Positions 17,212 through 25,672 of a DNA stretch of 55,578 nt are shown piece after piece. Both the position numbers and the translations under genes were made by a program. Every line of letters begins with the position of its first letter. Position 1 is the first letter of the stretch. The DNA is taken from NCBI GenBank assembly GCA_018266895.1, contig JAFDZQ010000051.1, forward strand, positions 1 through 55,578, read 5' to 3'. Origin of the DNA: Bacteroidota bacterium (lineage in GTDB: Bacteria > Bacteroidota > Ignavibacteria > Tepidaquicellales > Tepidaquicellaceae). The notes below the pieces were generated by a model that worked only from the letters and a program-made list of their open reading frames with translations, had not been told where the DNA came from and ran no database searches.

Positions 17212-18540
17212 ATGATAAAAGAAGTAAAACTGCCTGAAGTTTCAGACAATGTCGAAACAGGTGATGTAGTAAAAATTCTTGTTTCAGTTGGTGATAAAAT
17301 AAAAATAGATCAGCCGGTAATTGAGCTTGAGACTGATAAGGCAATGTTTGAAGTTCCATCCACTGAAGAAGGAACAGTGAAAGAGATAAATGTAAAAGAA
17401 GGACAAAGCATTAAGATCGGCAGTGTAATTTTAAAGCTTGAATCAAACGGCTCGGAAAATAAAAAAGAAACTGAAACAATAACTGAAAAAAAGGATGAAG
17501 TAAAAGAAGAAAATAAATCAGCTGATATTTTAAAATCAGAACCAACAGCTGAAAATAAATCAGTTCTTTCTGAAAAAAAAGTTGAAGAAAAAGCAGAATC
17601 TCCTGCAATACTCAGATCAGAAGATCCGGTTCCTTATCATGCAAAACAGGAATCCGCGCCTGCAACCCCTTCCGTGCGAAGACTTGCAAGAGAGCTGGGA
17701 GTGGAGATTGACAGAGTGTCAGGATCAGGTCAGGGCGGAAGGATCATGGAGGAAGATGTTAAGAATTTTGTCAAATCAAAAATGACTTCCCCGGACAAAG
17801 GAATTTTTGTATCAGCCAGATCCCTGCCTGATTTCGGAAAATGGGGAGAAGTGGAAATTCAGCCAATGAGCAAGGTAAGAGTGATTACAGCCGAATCTAT
17901 GGCTAATGCCTGGTCTGCAATTCCCATGGTAACTCAGTCAGACAAAGCTGATATAACCGGGCTTGAAGAATTCAGAAAAAAATATTCCAAATCAGTCGAA
18001 GAAAAAGGCGGACATCTTACTATAACTTCAATGCTTGTAAAAGTTTGTTCTGAAGCTTTAAATAAATTTCCTCAGTTCAATTCCAGCATAGATGCAAATA
18101 AGAAAGAAATTGTTCTGAAAAAATATTTCAACATCGGAATCGCAGTTGATACAGACAGGGGATTGCTTGTTCCTGTAATTAAAAACACAGATAAAAAATC
18201 AATCACTGAAATCTCGGCAGAACTGAATTCATTTGCAGAAAAAGCCCGAACAAAAAAGATAACTCCTGATGAGATGGACGGCGGTAATTTCACTATATCA
18301 AATCTCGGAGGAATCGGCGGAACTCATTTCAATCCGATAGTTTATTCGCCTCAGGTCGCCATTCTCGGAGTTTCAAGGGGAAGCAGGGAAGCTGTTTACA
18401 TAAACGGGACATTCGAACCAAGGATGATGCTGCCGCTTTCGTTAACTTATGATCACAGGATCATTGACGGAGCCGATGCTGCAAGATTCTTAAGATGGAT
18501 AGCTGAAACATTAGAAAATCCGATGATGATGAATTTGTAA
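17212..18540 (+). CDS. aceF: dihydrolipoamide acetyltransferase, pyruvate dehydrogenase E2
   Basis: E2 moves the acetyl group from E1 to coenzyme A and forms the core of the complex. The 442-residue protein has one lipoyl domain (1-77, lipoyl lysine K43 in ETDKA), a Lys/Glu-rich linker (about 80-145), a peripheral-subunit-binding domain (about 151-187, ATPSVRRLARELG... to EEDVKNFV) and the catalytic domain (about 210-442). The catalytic motif is HRIIDGADA with H415 and D419. It lies 13 bases after the nuclease stop, so it is expected to be transcribed through the R-M genes. E3 (lpd) lies 750 bases away on the other strand. The enzyme looks complete. Confidence 0.96.
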   Translation: MIKEVKLPEVSDNVETGDVVKILVSVGDKIKIDQPVIELETDKAMFEVPSTEEGTVKEINVKEGQSIKIGSVILKLESNGSENKKETETITEKKDEVKEENKSADILKSEPTAENKSVLSEKKVEEKAESPAILRSEDPVPYHAKQESAPATPSVRRLARELGVEIDRVSGSGQGGRIMEEDVKNFVKSKMTSPDKGIFVSARSLPDFGKWGEVEIQPMSKVRVITAESMANAWSAIPMVTQSDKADITGLEEFRKKYSKSVEEKGGHLTITSMLVKVCSEALNKFPQFNSSIDANKKEIVLKKYFNIGIAVDTDRGLLVPVIKNTDKKSITEISAELNSFAEKARTKKITPDEMDGGNFTISNLGGIGGTHFNPIVYSPQVAILGVSRGSREAVYINGTFEPRMMLPLSLTYDHRIIDGADAARFLRWIAETLENPMMMNL

Positions 18541-18559
18541 CGGAAAGTTTGTGCTTTCA

Positions 18560-18726
18560 ACACAGAGATTGTAACATTTCAAGATTTAGATTTAATAAAA
18601 ATTAATTTACAATTCTATTTAAGAGTCTGTATTAATTGCGGAACATTAAAATTAATCAATATAAAATTTATTAAATTTTAAAAACATCAAATTGATATAT
18701 TTATCTTTGTTCAAAAATCTCTGTGT
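18560..18726. repeat. AT-rich spacer bounded by an 11-base inverted repeat
   Basis: ACACAGAGATT (18560-18570) and its exact complement AATCTCTGTGT (18716-18726) enclose about 145 very AT-rich bases between the convergent aceF and arfB genes. The right arm continues as CTCTGTGTCTCCGTGACTCT, a loose heptad pattern. No open frame is visible inside. It may be a small non-autonomous inserted element or a long-loop terminator. Confidence 0.45.
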
Positions 18727-18757
18727 CTCCGTGACTCTGTATTTAACTTAACCCGTT

Positions 18758-19177
18758 TTAATCCGAAAAATCTTTATCCGTTAATTTTCTCATAACTTTT
18801 TTTCCGGAAATTATTTTCTTTGTTTCAATCCTTTTTTCTTTTGAAGAATCAGAAGGTTTGGTCTTCTTTCTTAACTTTTCTTTTTTTAATGCGCTTTCAA
18901 TCAATTCATAAAATCTTTTCCGTGCTTTTATTTTATTCATTAATTGAGAACGCTCAGTCTGAGCAACGATCTGCAGGATTCCGTTTTTATCAATTTTATT
19001 CTCAAGTTTCATTAATATTTTATTTTTCTCATCATCATTAAGAACAAGAGAATTTGGAACATCAAAATTAAGTTCGATCTTAGTCTCTACTTTATTGACA
19101 TTCTGACCTCCCTTTCCGCCACTGCGGGAAGATTTGAATTCAAATTCACTTTCGAAATTTCTGTCTGCTATGTTCAT
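18758..19177 (-). CDS. arfB: alternative ribosome-rescue factor ArfB (YaeJ) / GGQ hydrolase
   Basis: The 139-residue protein has the class-I release-factor catalytic domain without codon-recognition domains. The GGQ motif is at residues 23-25 (SGGKGGQNVNKVET), followed by the QTERSQLMNKIKARKRFYELI helix region, which exceeds the core. A very basic C-terminal tail (about 95-139: EKLRKKTKPSDSSKEKR, KKVMRKL) matches the ArfB tail that inserts into the empty mRNA channel. It hydrolyses peptidyl-tRNA on stalled ribosomes. It is a single minus-strand gene between aceF and lpd. A longer release factor is excluded by size. Confidence 0.9.
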   Translation of the reverse strand: MNIADRNFESEFEFKSSRSGGKGGQNVNKVETKIELNFDVPNSLVLNDDEKNKILMKLENKIDKNGILQIVAQTERSQLMNKIKARKRFYELIESALKKEKLRKKTKPSDSSKEKRIETKKIISGKKVMRKLTDKDFSD

Positions 19178-19225
19178 TTTATTAAATCACCATTTATATT
19201 TATGTATTCATAAAATATATACTGA

Positions 19226-19289
19226 AACTCATCACTCATAAACTTTTAACTCGTAACTTGAAACTTGAAACTCGTAATTCGTAATTTGT
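19226..19289. repeat. degenerate heptad repeat downstream of lpd
   Basis: Seven-base units run in phase: AACTCGT, AACTTGA twice, AACTCGT, AATTCGT, AATTTGT (19248-19289). More degenerate units (AACTCAT, CACTCAT) precede them from 19226. The array touches the lpd stop codon (2 bases away). Unit length and leading AA match the other heptad arrays in the window. Confidence 0.8.
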
Positions 19290-19291
19290 AA

Positions 19292-20704
19292 TTATTTTTT
19301 CGGTCTGTAAATATGCGTACTCTGACCGAAAAACACTTCCGCCGATTCCATTATTGTTTCTGAAAGAGTCGGATGAGGGTGGATTGTAAGCTTTAAGTCG
19401 GTAACATTTGCCCCCATTTCAATAGCAAAAACTCCTTCAGATATCAGATCACCTGCTCCGGGTCCTGCTATTCCTACTCCGAGGATCCTTTCTGTTTCAG
19501 GATCTATGATGAGTTTTGTGAGTCCGTCAGTATTCCCTATAGTCATTGCCCTTCCGGATGCAGCCCATGGAAATTTTGCAACAGTCACTTTTATATTCTT
19601 CAGTTTTGCTTCCTTCTCGGTTAATCCGCACCATGCTATTTCGGGATCTGTAAATACTACTGCAGGAATTGCCTTAGGTTCAAAAACAGATTTATGACCT
19701 GCTATCACTTCTGCGGCAGTTCTTCCCTCATGTGAAGCTTTATGAGCAAGCATCGGCTCACCTGCCACATCTCCTATTGCAAAAATATTCTTTTCCGCTG
19801 TTCTCATCTGATTATCTACTTTAATAAATCCTTTTTCATCAATTTCTACTTTTGTATTTTCCAGACCAAAATTCTTAGAGTTCGGCTTTCTTCCGACTGC
19901 AATCAGTACTTTATCAAAAATCTTTTCACTTCTGTTTTTATCTTTATCTTCAAATATAACCTTTATTCTCTTTCCTGTTTCCTTTGTCTCAACGACTTTA
20001 GTATTTACCATAACCGTCTCAAATATATTCTTAATATGTTTATTCAAAACAGCAGCCAGATCAGTGTCTGCTCCTGAAAGTATTTCAGGTAACATTTCCG
20101 CGACAGATACCTTTGAGCCGAGAGCCGCATAAACCGTTCCTATCTCAAGTCCGATATAACCTCCTCCGATTATTAAAAGTGTTTTTGGAATATCTTCAAT
20201 TTCAAGAGCATCAGTTGAATCCATGAATACAGGAGATTCAATGTCAACACCCGGAATTATGAAAGGATGCGAACCCGTGGCAATTATCAGATTTTCAAAA
20301 TTCAGTATTTCCTTATCACCGTTCTCTTTCGAGAGTTCAATGCTTTCATTGTTCAGGATCATTGCTTTACCCTGTACATAGTTTACTTTTCGTTGTTTAC
20401 AAAGCTGACCGAGTCCGCCTGTAAGTTTATTAACGGTATTATTCTTCCATTCACGCAGTTTACTGAGGTTGATTTCAGGTTTCTTAAATTCAATGCCGAA
20501 CTCTTTTGCTTTTTCTGATTCAGAAATAACATTTGCAGAATGAAGAAGTGCTTTTGATGGTATACAACCTTTGTACAGACAAACACCGCCTGGGTTTTTT
20601 TCATTGTCAATTAAAGTCACATCAATCCCAAGGTCAGCAGCAAGAAATGCAGCAGCATATCCTCCGGGACCTGCACCGATAACAATTAAATTCTTTTTAT
20701 TCAA
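19292..20704 (-). CDS. lpd: dihydrolipoyl dehydrogenase (E3)
   Basis: This FAD enzyme re-oxidises the lipoyl group of E2 and reduces NAD+. The 470-residue protein shows the N-terminal FAD-binding GAGPGG (10-15), the redox-active disulfide C42/C47 (GGVCLYKGCIPSK), the NAD-binding IIGGGYIGLE, the second FAD block IFAIGDVAGEPMLAHKA and the catalytic HPHPTLSE (from 442). The start is TTG at 20704. It is convergent with aceF rather than part of its operon, with arfB between them. It probably serves pyruvate dehydrogenase and any other 2-oxoacid dehydrogenase of the cell. The GGVCLYKGC active-site variant differs from the classical GGTCLNVGC form but keeps both cysteines. Confidence 0.95.
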   Translation of the reverse strand: MNKKNLIVIGAGPGGYAAAFLAADLGIDVTLIDNEKNPGGVCLYKGCIPSKALLHSANVISESEKAKEFGIEFKKPEINLSKLREWKNNTVNKLTGGLGQLCKQRKVNYVQGKAMILNNESIELSKENGDKEILNFENLIIATGSHPFIIPGVDIESPVFMDSTDALEIEDIPKTLLIIGGGYIGLEIGTVYAALGSKVSVAEMLPEILSGADTDLAAVLNKHIKNIFETVMVNTKVVETKETGKRIKVIFEDKDKNRSEKIFDKVLIAVGRKPNSKNFGLENTKVEIDEKGFIKVDNQMRTAEKNIFAIGDVAGEPMLAHKASHEGRTAAEVIAGHKSVFEPKAIPAVVFTDPEIAWCGLTEKEAKLKNIKVTVAKFPWAASGRAMTIGNTDGLTKLIIDPETERILGVGIAGPGAGDLISEGVFAIEMGANVTDLKLTIHPHPTLSETIMESAEVFFGQSTHIYRPKK

Positions 20705-20892
20705 TATTTTTCAATGTTTTAAGATTTAGGGGGAAAATAAAGATTCGAACTGATTTTATGTGTATAAAAAGCAATTTTGTAAAAATTTGCAAGACATAAA
20801 TTTTTTTTTATAAACTTAACTTTTTACATTAAGTTTTTATTTTAAATTTTTTATATTACTTATATTTATAAACTAATTTGAAAGGGAAACAA

Positions 20893-22089
20893 ATGAAAAT
20901 TTTAAAATACATTTTTCTGTTCTTGTTTATCTCGTCACTCGGATATTCACAGAATGTAAAGATTACTGATTTTGATATTCCGGTAAGTACAGCAAGGAAA
21001 TTCCTTGTAAACGGATTTTACAGCTGGGCTGAAACAGATCCGGATGATTCATTATCAGCGAAACAAGTTACAAGCAACGGCAGATTAGAAGCGATCTATT
21101 CGCAGTTCTATTCTTCACCCGGAATGAAATGGAATCTGGATTTTACAGGTGGTTTAAGCTCCTTAAGAGAAGATACAATCAGATATTCTTATACACTTGC
21201 AACAGATTACAGTAAATATTTCAGTAATACAAAAGGATTTTTTGCTAATGCCGAATTAAAATCCAATTTCTTAAGAAAAAGAGAATTCGGAAAAGACAAC
21301 AGACCTGAAGTAAATATTTTCGGCGGCGTTGGATACGGAAGACAGGTGAATGCAACTTCACTTGCTAAAGCAATCAGAATAGATCAAGACCTTAAAAAAG
21401 GCGGAGTAACATCTTCATTCATGCCGAAATCCACAATGCTTAAAATTGCTCAGATAATTGACAGGGAAGGTGAGTACAGAGATAAATACAAAGCTTTGTA
21501 CGAAGCAAGAATTATTGAAGACATTCAAAAAGAAGTTGTAAATTCAGGAGTTTCTAAATCTGAAAGCCTGAGTTCATTAGGATTTATGAGAATCAGAGAC
21601 GTTCTCTATGGTACAAATCAGTTCATCAATCCGAGATTGTACGGCGGAGATATCAGACTTGGTGTTGCATACAATCTTTTAACCAGAAACGAAGAAATTA
21701 AAAGACCTTCGGCAACAGCCGATCTCAGAGCAAGATATGCTTATCCTATCGGAATAAAACATCAGATCACTTCATTTGCTGATGTAAGTTCCCCTCTTGA
21801 CAGCAATTTTGCTAAACTTGTTACAGGAACAGCCGGAGTCAATTATTATTACAATCTGACAAACAGAATTTCTTTTAATGCAGGTTACAGAGCTCAGTTA
21901 AATCAGCTTTATGCAGGCAACGGATCTGTTGGTCTTGATAAATCAGCTGTTGATCACTTCTTCTCAGCAGGATTCACTTTCTATCTTGAGAACTACATTA
22001 CATTTAATCTGATCGGCGGAGTTGAAAAATACCATGCACTTTCAACAAGGTACTTTTCAAATGCTTCTGTAGGATTTATCATATTCTAA
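20893..22089 (+). CDS. exported protein of unknown function, probable outer-membrane beta-barrel
   Basis: I do not recognise a named family. The ATG at 20893 is preferred over an in-frame TTG at 20878, because AAAGGGA lies 5 bases before it and the signal peptide then starts directly (MKILKYIFLFLFISSLGYSQ). The 398-residue product has alternating aromatic/polar strands typical of an outer-membrane barrel (for example WNLDFTGGLSS, RISFNAGYRAQL, YITFNLIGGVEKY, and a C-terminus ending in aromatic/hydrophobic SVGFIIF). A more helical insert lies around residues 150-235. The last residue is phenylalanine, the usual BAM recognition pattern. It is a single gene closed by a strong terminator hairpin. 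Confidence 0.75.
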   Translation: MKILKYIFLFLFISSLGYSQNVKITDFDIPVSTARKFLVNGFYSWAETDPDDSLSAKQVTSNGRLEAIYSQFYSSPGMKWNLDFTGGLSSLREDTIRYSYTLATDYSKYFSNTKGFFANAELKSNFLRKREFGKDNRPEVNIFGGVGYGRQVNATSLAKAIRIDQDLKKGGVTSSFMPKSTMLKIAQIIDREGEYRDKYKALYEARIIEDIQKEVVNSGVSKSESLSSLGFMRIRDVLYGTNQFINPRLYGGDIRLGVAYNLLTRNEEIKRPSATADLRARYAYPIGIKHQITSFADVSSPLDSNFAKLVTGTAGVNYYYNLTNRISFNAGYRAQLNQLYAGNGSVGLDKSAVDHFFSAGFTFYLENYITFNLIGGVEKYHALSTRYFSNASVGFIIF

Positions 22090-22111
22090 AAACAGATTTA
22101 AATATTCCAAT

Positions 22112-22142
22112 AAAAAAAGGTGTCTGAAAAGACACCTTTTTT
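22112..22142. terminator. bidirectional rho-independent terminator
   Basis: GGTGTCT (22119-22125) pairs with AGACACC (22130-22136) around a GAAA loop. The stem is extended by seven A on the left and six T on the right. The A-run/T-run design works in both directions and lies between the convergent genes ending at 22089 and 22181. Confidence 0.92.
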
Positions 22143-22180
22143 ATTTATACCCGCAATTTGTAATGTAATTTACTTTCCGT

Positions 22181-22999
22181 TTAAATTCTTACCGCATTTC
22201 CTGTAAGAAATATTTTTTTCAGCTTCCTTTTTTCTATATCAAACTTTACATACAGATATTCACCTGATCTTGTAAGAACTTTCACTTCATCCTTTTGATT
22301 TCTTAATATGAAATATATCAGCGCAGATGACAAAGCGCCCGTACCGCAGGCAAGAGTCTCGCCTTCAACTCCTCTTTCATAACTTCTGATTTCAATTTCA
22401 CTTTCATCTTTAGAAATTTCCCTTACAAAGTTCACATTCGCTCCTTCCGGCATAAGGTCCTTATGCATCCTGATATTTCTTCCCCATTCTGTGATATTCA
22501 CCTCTTCTAAACTTGTTATCACCGGTTTTTCAATTTCATCAATGAATATAACTATATGCGGTGATCCGCATTCAACATAAGAACAGTTAAGCATTTCCCA
22601 CCATTCCTGAAAATGAACCTTAAGTTTGAAATTGGTTTTTATTTTTCCCGGAGGAGGGAAAGCAACAGATATCATCCCGCCGTTTAAATTCTTGCATTCA
22701 TAAATATCAGAAACAGCTTCGATCTTAAGATCTGTCTTATCCGAGATCCGGTTATCTTCGATAAATTTCACAGTGCATCTTAATCCGTTACCGCAAAGAG
22801 CGTTACCTGTTCCGTCCCTGTTGTAATAATTCATTTTGTAATCGCTAACATCAGAATTCTCTACATAAATTACACCGTCGGTTTCACTGTTTTCTTCCGA
22901 CGAACAGAGTTCAATGGTCTTTTTTTCACGGTCTGTAATCTCATTTTTAAGATTATCAATAATGATGAACTTATTCCCTGCTCCCGAATATTTCTGCAT
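22181..22999 (-). CDS. dapF: diaminopimelate epimerase
   Basis: DapF converts LL- to meso-diaminopimelate, the precursor of lysine and of the peptidoglycan cross-link. The 272-residue protein has the two catalytic cysteines in their motifs: C69 in ALCGNGLRC and C218 in LACGTGALSSA. The N-terminal KYSGAGNKFIIIDN, NRDGTGN and CGSPHIVIF blocks fit the family. It starts 3 bases after the stop of the lptD-like gene, so the pair is likely one transcript feeding cell-envelope construction. Intact. Confidence 0.95.
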   Translation of the reverse strand: MQKYSGAGNKFIIIDNLKNEITDREKKTIELCSSEENSETDGVIYVENSDVSDYKMNYYNRDGTGNALCGNGLRCTVKFIEDNRISDKTDLKIEAVSDIYECKNLNGGMISVAFPPPGKIKTNFKLKVHFQEWWEMLNCSYVECGSPHIVIFIDEIEKPVITSLEEVNITEWGRNIRMHKDLMPEGANVNFVREISKDESEIEIRSYERGVEGETLACGTGALSSALIYFILRNQKDEVKVLTRSGEYLYVKFDIEKRKLKKIFLTGNAVRI

Positions 23000-23002
23000 T
23001 GT

Positions 23003-25564
23003 CTAATATACTCCTCTTGAATTTGTCTTTTTTGATATTTTAATATCCCTGAGCTGCGGAGCTTTTATCCTGATCTCAAGAGAAAATCCCCTGTAAGTTC
23101 CGGCAGGATACCAGTTGAAATTAAGCTCCCAGGAATTCAGATCCCTGTATGCCGTCAGATAAGGAGCGGCAAACTGTGAGTTTACAATATCATAACTTGC
23201 TGAAAATGTGAATCGCCATTTCTCGGTAAGATTAAATGCAACATTCCCTGAAAGATTCGAACTCCTGTTAGTAACGATTTTTCCCGGTTTTGATTCCGAA
23301 TAATTAAATCCGAATCCCCCGCTGAAAGGAATATCGAAATTTATTTCATCAGCTTTATTCATTCTTACATCTTTATATTGTCCCCTTCCCTTAAGTGAAT
23401 CGTACAATACAACAGTATCTTTTTTTAAAGGGATGTTTTTATTTGAGAATCCGAAATTAAAATTAGTTGACATGCTGAAACTGAAATTAGTCAGATCAGC
23501 TATCTTTCCGTCCGTACCAAGCAGGAATTTATTAATTCTGGTGTTAGATAACTCATCGAATTTATAAAGATTAAAAGAGGCGCTTCCGGAAATATTAAGG
23601 AAATTTCCTATGCTTGTTCTGAATCCGGTGAACAGTTCTGAAAATCTCAATGAGTCAGCTGCAAAATTGTAATTAATTCCTGCATCAAAATTAAGAAGCT
23701 GAAACTTGTTTTCAGTTGTGTCATTCAGCTTTGTCTTCATTTCAAAGACATTCCCGACCGAAAAAGAAAGAGACTGAGATTTTCCAGAAGGAGCGCTACC
23801 GAAAACTTCCTTTTCAAATATGGAATACTTTACTTCCTGACCTGAAGCATTTGTATATGTCCTGTAATAACCCCACTGAGGGTCGGAAAAATCAGGCTGA
23901 TACGAAAAAGAGACCGAAGGAGTTATCGTGTGTCTTATACCGGTAACATTGTAAATTTTCGGATTGAAAATACCCACAAATCTTGTTGACAGACTTACAC
24001 CCATACTAAAAAATCTCATGGCTTTAAATCCTTTCTCATCATTAGTTACGACGGTACTGTCGGACGATTGAAAATTTCTGGTAATATATTTGTTGTACCA
24101 GATTTCATTGTATGATATAAAAGGTGTAAGATTAATAAAATCAAATCTCGGAGTCAAACCGAGATTCAGATTATGCCTGATTCCTGACCGCATATCATTG
24201 TATGTGCTGTCTGTGTTCTGAGAGGAATTTACCGTTCTTTTTATTCTGTTATTCAGAAAACTGCCGTTGTATGAGTAATTAAAATATTCATAGAACTTTT
24301 TACTGTAGGAATCGGAAATATCAGATTCAAAGGGATAAGTCTGAGATATTGTAAAATTTACAAAGGGAATTCTTTCCGTAACATCGTTTGTCTGAAGATT
24401 CTGATCTCTGAAATAATTCGCGCTCAGTGATAAAGGTGTCCCTTCCCAGAATTTAGAATAAGTAAGATTGGAAAGTACATTCTGAAGCAGGAGTTCGGAA
24501 AGCGAATTTGTCGTTACATTATAAAAATTCTTACTGCTTACAAAGGCAAGACTTGCATCAATACGCGATGTAGGATTAATCTGCTGATTATGAGTTACAT
24601 TGAGACCCCATGCATCTGACTGCTGGTTACCGAAATCAGTGGTTTCTCCGAGTCTCAGCCTGGAATAACCTCCGTTTACATTTCCCGAAAAATTATATTT
24701 CAATGCATATCTGAATTGCCCGTAAAGATCGGTTCTTCCTTTTGTAAAATAACTTCCGGTCAGTGCAAGATCAGTGTAATCATTTATTGCCCAGAAGTAT
24801 CCGAGCTTTGATATGTATTTTCCGTATGTGCCGTCATCTCCGAAAGTCGGAGGGATCAGACCTGATGACCTGCCTGATCTGTTAGGAAATACTCCGAACG
24901 GAATCCAGAAAACTGGAACGCCTTCAATGTACAGAAAAACTGACTGTGCAATCACTTTATCATTGGGAATCACTTTCATTTTCGGAGATAGAAAATAATA
25001 CTCCGGGTCTTCCCTGTCAGTCGAAGTCGTGTAAATCCCGTTCTTAATAAAAAGCACTTCGCTTGTTACTTTCTTTATCCTGTCACCGAAATAATATCCT
25101 ACCTCGGCTTCGCTGAAACCCATAGATACATTACCCTGCTGAGTTTTAAAATTGTATGATAATCTTGCACCTTCATACCTGTCATTTCCCTGAAACATGA
25201 GCGGAGTCTGTAAAAACTTTCCGGCATTTGAAGTATCAGGTATTCCGTATGCTTCAAGAGTCTGCGAATCTTCATCCATGTTAATTCTGCCCGCATCGAG
25301 TTTCAGGTCTTTGTAAACAAGCTGCGCTTCATTGTACAGATAAACTTTTTTGTTTTTCAGATCATAAATGAGAGAATCTTTTGCCGTGTAAATTATCGGC
25401 GCATCAACATCTGATTTTGCGATACGGGAAGTATCCGTATTATCAGCAGCCGGGAGTGAAAGTGAATCATTACTTTTAAAAACTGCCAGTGTATCCTGCC
25501 GCTGCTGCGGAAAGCATTTGATACAGTAGAGAAATATAAAAATTATTAGGACAAATCTGTTCAT
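23003..25564 (-). CDS. lptD: LptD/OstA-family LPS assembly outer-membrane protein
   Basis: The 853-residue protein inserts LPS or a related glycolipid into the outer leaflet of the outer membrane. It has a signal peptide (about 1-20), an OstA/LptA-like beta-jellyroll domain (about 50-220, with SLIYDLKNKKVYLYNEAQL and LKLDAGRINM) and a large C-terminal beta-barrel. The conserved junction VPVFWIPFGVFPNRSGRSSG appears at about residues 212-231. This long form with a divergent barrel is typical of the Bacteroidota/Chlorobiota lineage. Its presence shows that the organism has an LPS-type outer membrane, in line with the glycan cluster at 28-37 kb. It is followed after 3 bases by dapF. Confidence 0.88.
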   Translation of the reverse strand: MNRFVLIIFIFLYCIKCFPQQRQDTLAVFKSNDSLSLPAADNTDTSRIAKSDVDAPIIYTAKDSLIYDLKNKKVYLYNEAQLVYKDLKLDAGRINMDEDSQTLEAYGIPDTSNAGKFLQTPLMFQGNDRYEGARLSYNFKTQQGNVSMGFSEAEVGYYFGDRIKKVTSEVLFIKNGIYTTSTDREDPEYYFLSPKMKVIPNDKVIAQSVFLYIEGVPVFWIPFGVFPNRSGRSSGLIPPTFGDDGTYGKYISKLGYFWAINDYTDLALTGSYFTKGRTDLYGQFRYALKYNFSGNVNGGYSRLRLGETTDFGNQQSDAWGLNVTHNQQINPTSRIDASLAFVSSKNFYNVTTNSLSELLLQNVLSNLTYSKFWEGTPLSLSANYFRDQNLQTNDVTERIPFVNFTISQTYPFESDISDSYSKKFYEYFNYSYNGSFLNNRIKRTVNSSQNTDSTYNDMRSGIRHNLNLGLTPRFDFINLTPFISYNEIWYNKYITRNFQSSDSTVVTNDEKGFKAMRFFSMGVSLSTRFVGIFNPKIYNVTGIRHTITPSVSFSYQPDFSDPQWGYYRTYTNASGQEVKYSIFEKEVFGSAPSGKSQSLSFSVGNVFEMKTKLNDTTENKFQLLNFDAGINYNFAADSLRFSELFTGFRTSIGNFLNISGSASFNLYKFDELSNTRINKFLLGTDGKIADLTNFSFSMSTNFNFGFSNKNIPLKKDTVVLYDSLKGRGQYKDVRMNKADEINFDIPFSGGFGFNYSESKPGKIVTNRSSNLSGNVAFNLTEKWRFTFSASYDIVNSQFAAPYLTAYRDLNSWELNFNWYPAGTYRGFSLEIRIKAPQLRDIKISKKTNSRGVY

Positions 25565-25672
25565 CGTAAGTCATTTTAAACAAATCTGTTCACTAATTAA
25601 ATATAATAAATGAGTTTATCCGCAGTTTGTGCGGCATAATTATTAATTTTTTTTTCTGTTACCGGATACTTT

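Noticed and set aside
18702..18709. TATCTTTG as a promoter -7 element
   Set aside because: It matches TAnnTTTG well but points toward the 3' end of the minus-strand arfB gene with no plus-strand gene downstream; probably chance in AT-rich DNA or part of the inverted-repeat segment.
19292..20704. lpd as third gene of the aceEF operon
   Set aside because: It is on the opposite strand, convergent with aceF and separated by arfB, so it has its own promoter.
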